DNA of 6,692 nt from Candidatus Uhrbacteria bacterium. Its GTDB lineage: Bacteria > Patescibacteriota > Patescibacteriia > UBA9934 > GWF2-40-263. Below, piece by piece: positions 5,829 to 6,692 of the stretch; positions within the stretch are counted from its first letter, which is position 1; each line of letters opens with the position of its first letter. Both the position numbers and the translations under genes were made by a program. Below the pieces are notes generated by a model. It saw only the letters and a program-made list of their open reading frames with translations. It was not told where the DNA came from and did not search any database. The stretch spans positions 1 through 6,692 of the forward strand of contig JAHFIS010000043.1 of the NCBI GenBank assembly GCA_023246275.1, in the 5' to 3' direction.

Positions 5829-6692
5829 TTACACGATCAGCGGCAGCGGCTGTATCTCACTGATTCTTCCGAGCACGATATCCTCGATGCGGTACGTCCC
5901 GTGCGTCGGAGCCTCCACGTATCCGCTCCACGCCATGCGCGCCATGCCTCCCGACCGAACCCAGTCGAACAGCCACTCGCCCGCATACCGCGGGTCGTTC
6001 TGCGACACGCCCCCGCCCATGTACTGCAGCCAGATGCGATTGAACTCCTCCTGGCTCCCGATCGGCGGGGCCATGACGACGGCAATGCCAAGGCCGGTAT
6101 AGAACGACAGCTCGGACGGCTTCGTCCAAAGGATGTCCGTGGTCGCCAGGATCTCGCTGAACTGTTCGAAATACTCCATGCGGGACTCGAACGTGGGAAT
6201 GTTCAGCCAGGTGCCGAGCTCCTTCTTCAGCCCGAGGCCGATCGCCGCCTCCGTGTAAAATTTCGCCACGTCCTTTCGCGTTCCCGCGACGAGATTGAAC
6301 CGGACCTCGTGCCGCGCGATCTTGCGTTTCAGGCTCTCAAGCACCTGCACGCCAAGCTGTCGCTGCGCCCCCGCGCCTCCGACCGAGTAGGTGATGGTCA
6401 GCGGGTAGTTCGCACCCGCGATCTGGCAGCGCTGCGGCCCAAGCTCCGCCTTGAGCGTCCGTTGGTAGCGCTCGTGAAAGATTCCCTCCGGGTCGAGATT
6501 GCACAGTCTCTGCGCGATCAAATCCTTCAGGATCCTCGAGTCCGGACCTCCGATCAGCTCCTTTGGCATCGGGAATCCCGTCAGATAGATGTGGTCGGCC
6601 GGAACGCCGTACAGCTTCAGCCTCTCGACGACGCGTCCGTTGGACGCGAAGTACTTGATGCGGCTTTTCTTCGGGTCGAGCGCGCACCAGGC
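5829..6692 (-). CDS. GT-B-fold glycosyltransferase-like protein, 5' end outside the window
   Basis: The frame is open from 5829 to the right edge with no stop, so 287 C-terminal residues are visible and the start lies beyond 6692. An internal ATG at 6569 is not the start: coding resemblance continues upstream with RLKLYGVPADHIYLTGFP, as in MurG and related enzymes at the end of the N-terminal domain. The C-terminal domain opens with TITYSVGGAGAQRQ, the nucleotide-sugar-side loop of GT-B enzymes (MurG: GGSQGA), and continues with ILATTDILWTKPSELSFYTGLGIAVVMAPPIG, matching the MurG/UGT donor-site region (acidic residue in SE, then a G-x-P-like turn). The usual HQ-N motif is changed to QEEFNR, so the donor may differ from UDP-GlcNAc. 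It probably transfers a sugar to a lipid or envelope acceptor. It is the first visible gene of the leftward cluster. Confidence 0.72.
   Translation of the reverse strand, partial: AWCALDPKKSRIKYFASNGRVVERLKLYGVPADHIYLTGFPMPKELIGGPDSRILKDLIAQRLCNLDPEGIFHERYQRTLKAELGPQRCQIAGANYPLTITYSVGGAGAQRQLGVQVLESLKRKIARHEVRFNLVAGTRKDVAKFYTEAAIGLGLKKELGTWLNIPTFESRMEYFEQFSEILATTDILWTKPSELSFYTGLGIAVVMAPPIGSQEEFNRIWLQYMGGGVSQNDPRYAGEWLFDWVRSGGMARMAWSGYVEAPTHGTYRIEDIVLGRISEIQPLPLIV

Noticed and set aside
5819..5830. AGATC-CA-GATCT inverted repeat between the glycosyltransferase and membrane protein genes
   Set aside because: A 5-bp stem with a 2-base loop is too small to support a terminator or operator.
4702..6102. 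Plus-strand 466-codon frame opposite the membrane protein and glycosyltransferase genes
   Set aside because: Composition is Arg/His/Asp-rich without domains and it spans the boundary of two supported minus-strand genes.
6567..6569. ATG as the start of the glycosyltransferase gene
   Set aside because: The frame stays open to the window edge and the upstream codons encode recognisable GT-B linker sequence (YGVPADHIYLTGFP).

Overview
The window looks like part of a Patescibacteria (CPR) genome with unusually high GC. This rests on protein style: the stand-alone DEDDy exonuclease, the membrane-anchored FAM173-like methyltransferase and the clan GH-A protein all resemble forms I recall as common in that radiation. 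No rRNA or marker gene is present, so the placement is an inference. TGA acts as a stop (for example in two ATGA overlaps), which argues against the Gracilibacteria/SR1 code.

All seven credible genes lie on the minus strand and are read leftward, packed like one operon. In transcription order they are: a GT-B-like glycosyltransferase cut by the right window edge (5829-6692); a 524-residue multi-pass membrane protein of unknown function (4243-5817); a membrane-anchored or secreted clan GH-A glycoside hydrolase (3206-4207); a reduced pyridine-nucleotide oxidoreductase lacking every flavin-binding element (2380-3204); an amine-oxidase-like FAD oxidoreductase (1244-2383); a membrane-anchored class I methyltransferase (705-1247); and a DEDDy 3'-5' exonuclease (137-715). 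Junctions are 11 bp, a repeat-filled junction, 1 bp, ATGA overlap, ATGA overlap, and an 11-bp overlap. The first three genes suggest cell-envelope glycan work; the two oxidoreductases are tightly coupled and may act together.

The left end (1-136) is AT-richer and non-coding. It holds a well-formed leftward promoter (-35 TTGCAA, 17-bp spacer, -10 TAAAAT) with two NrdR boxes, one in the spacer and one over the early transcript, plus a perfect DnaA box just upstream. This predicts a ribonucleotide reductase gene immediately left of the window.

The most unusual items are the flavin-less disulfide-reductase relative, the dual NrdR/DnaA control region, and a short TACGGAT repeat cluster bounded by an 11-bp direct repeat at the junction of the membrane protein and glycoside hydrolase genes.
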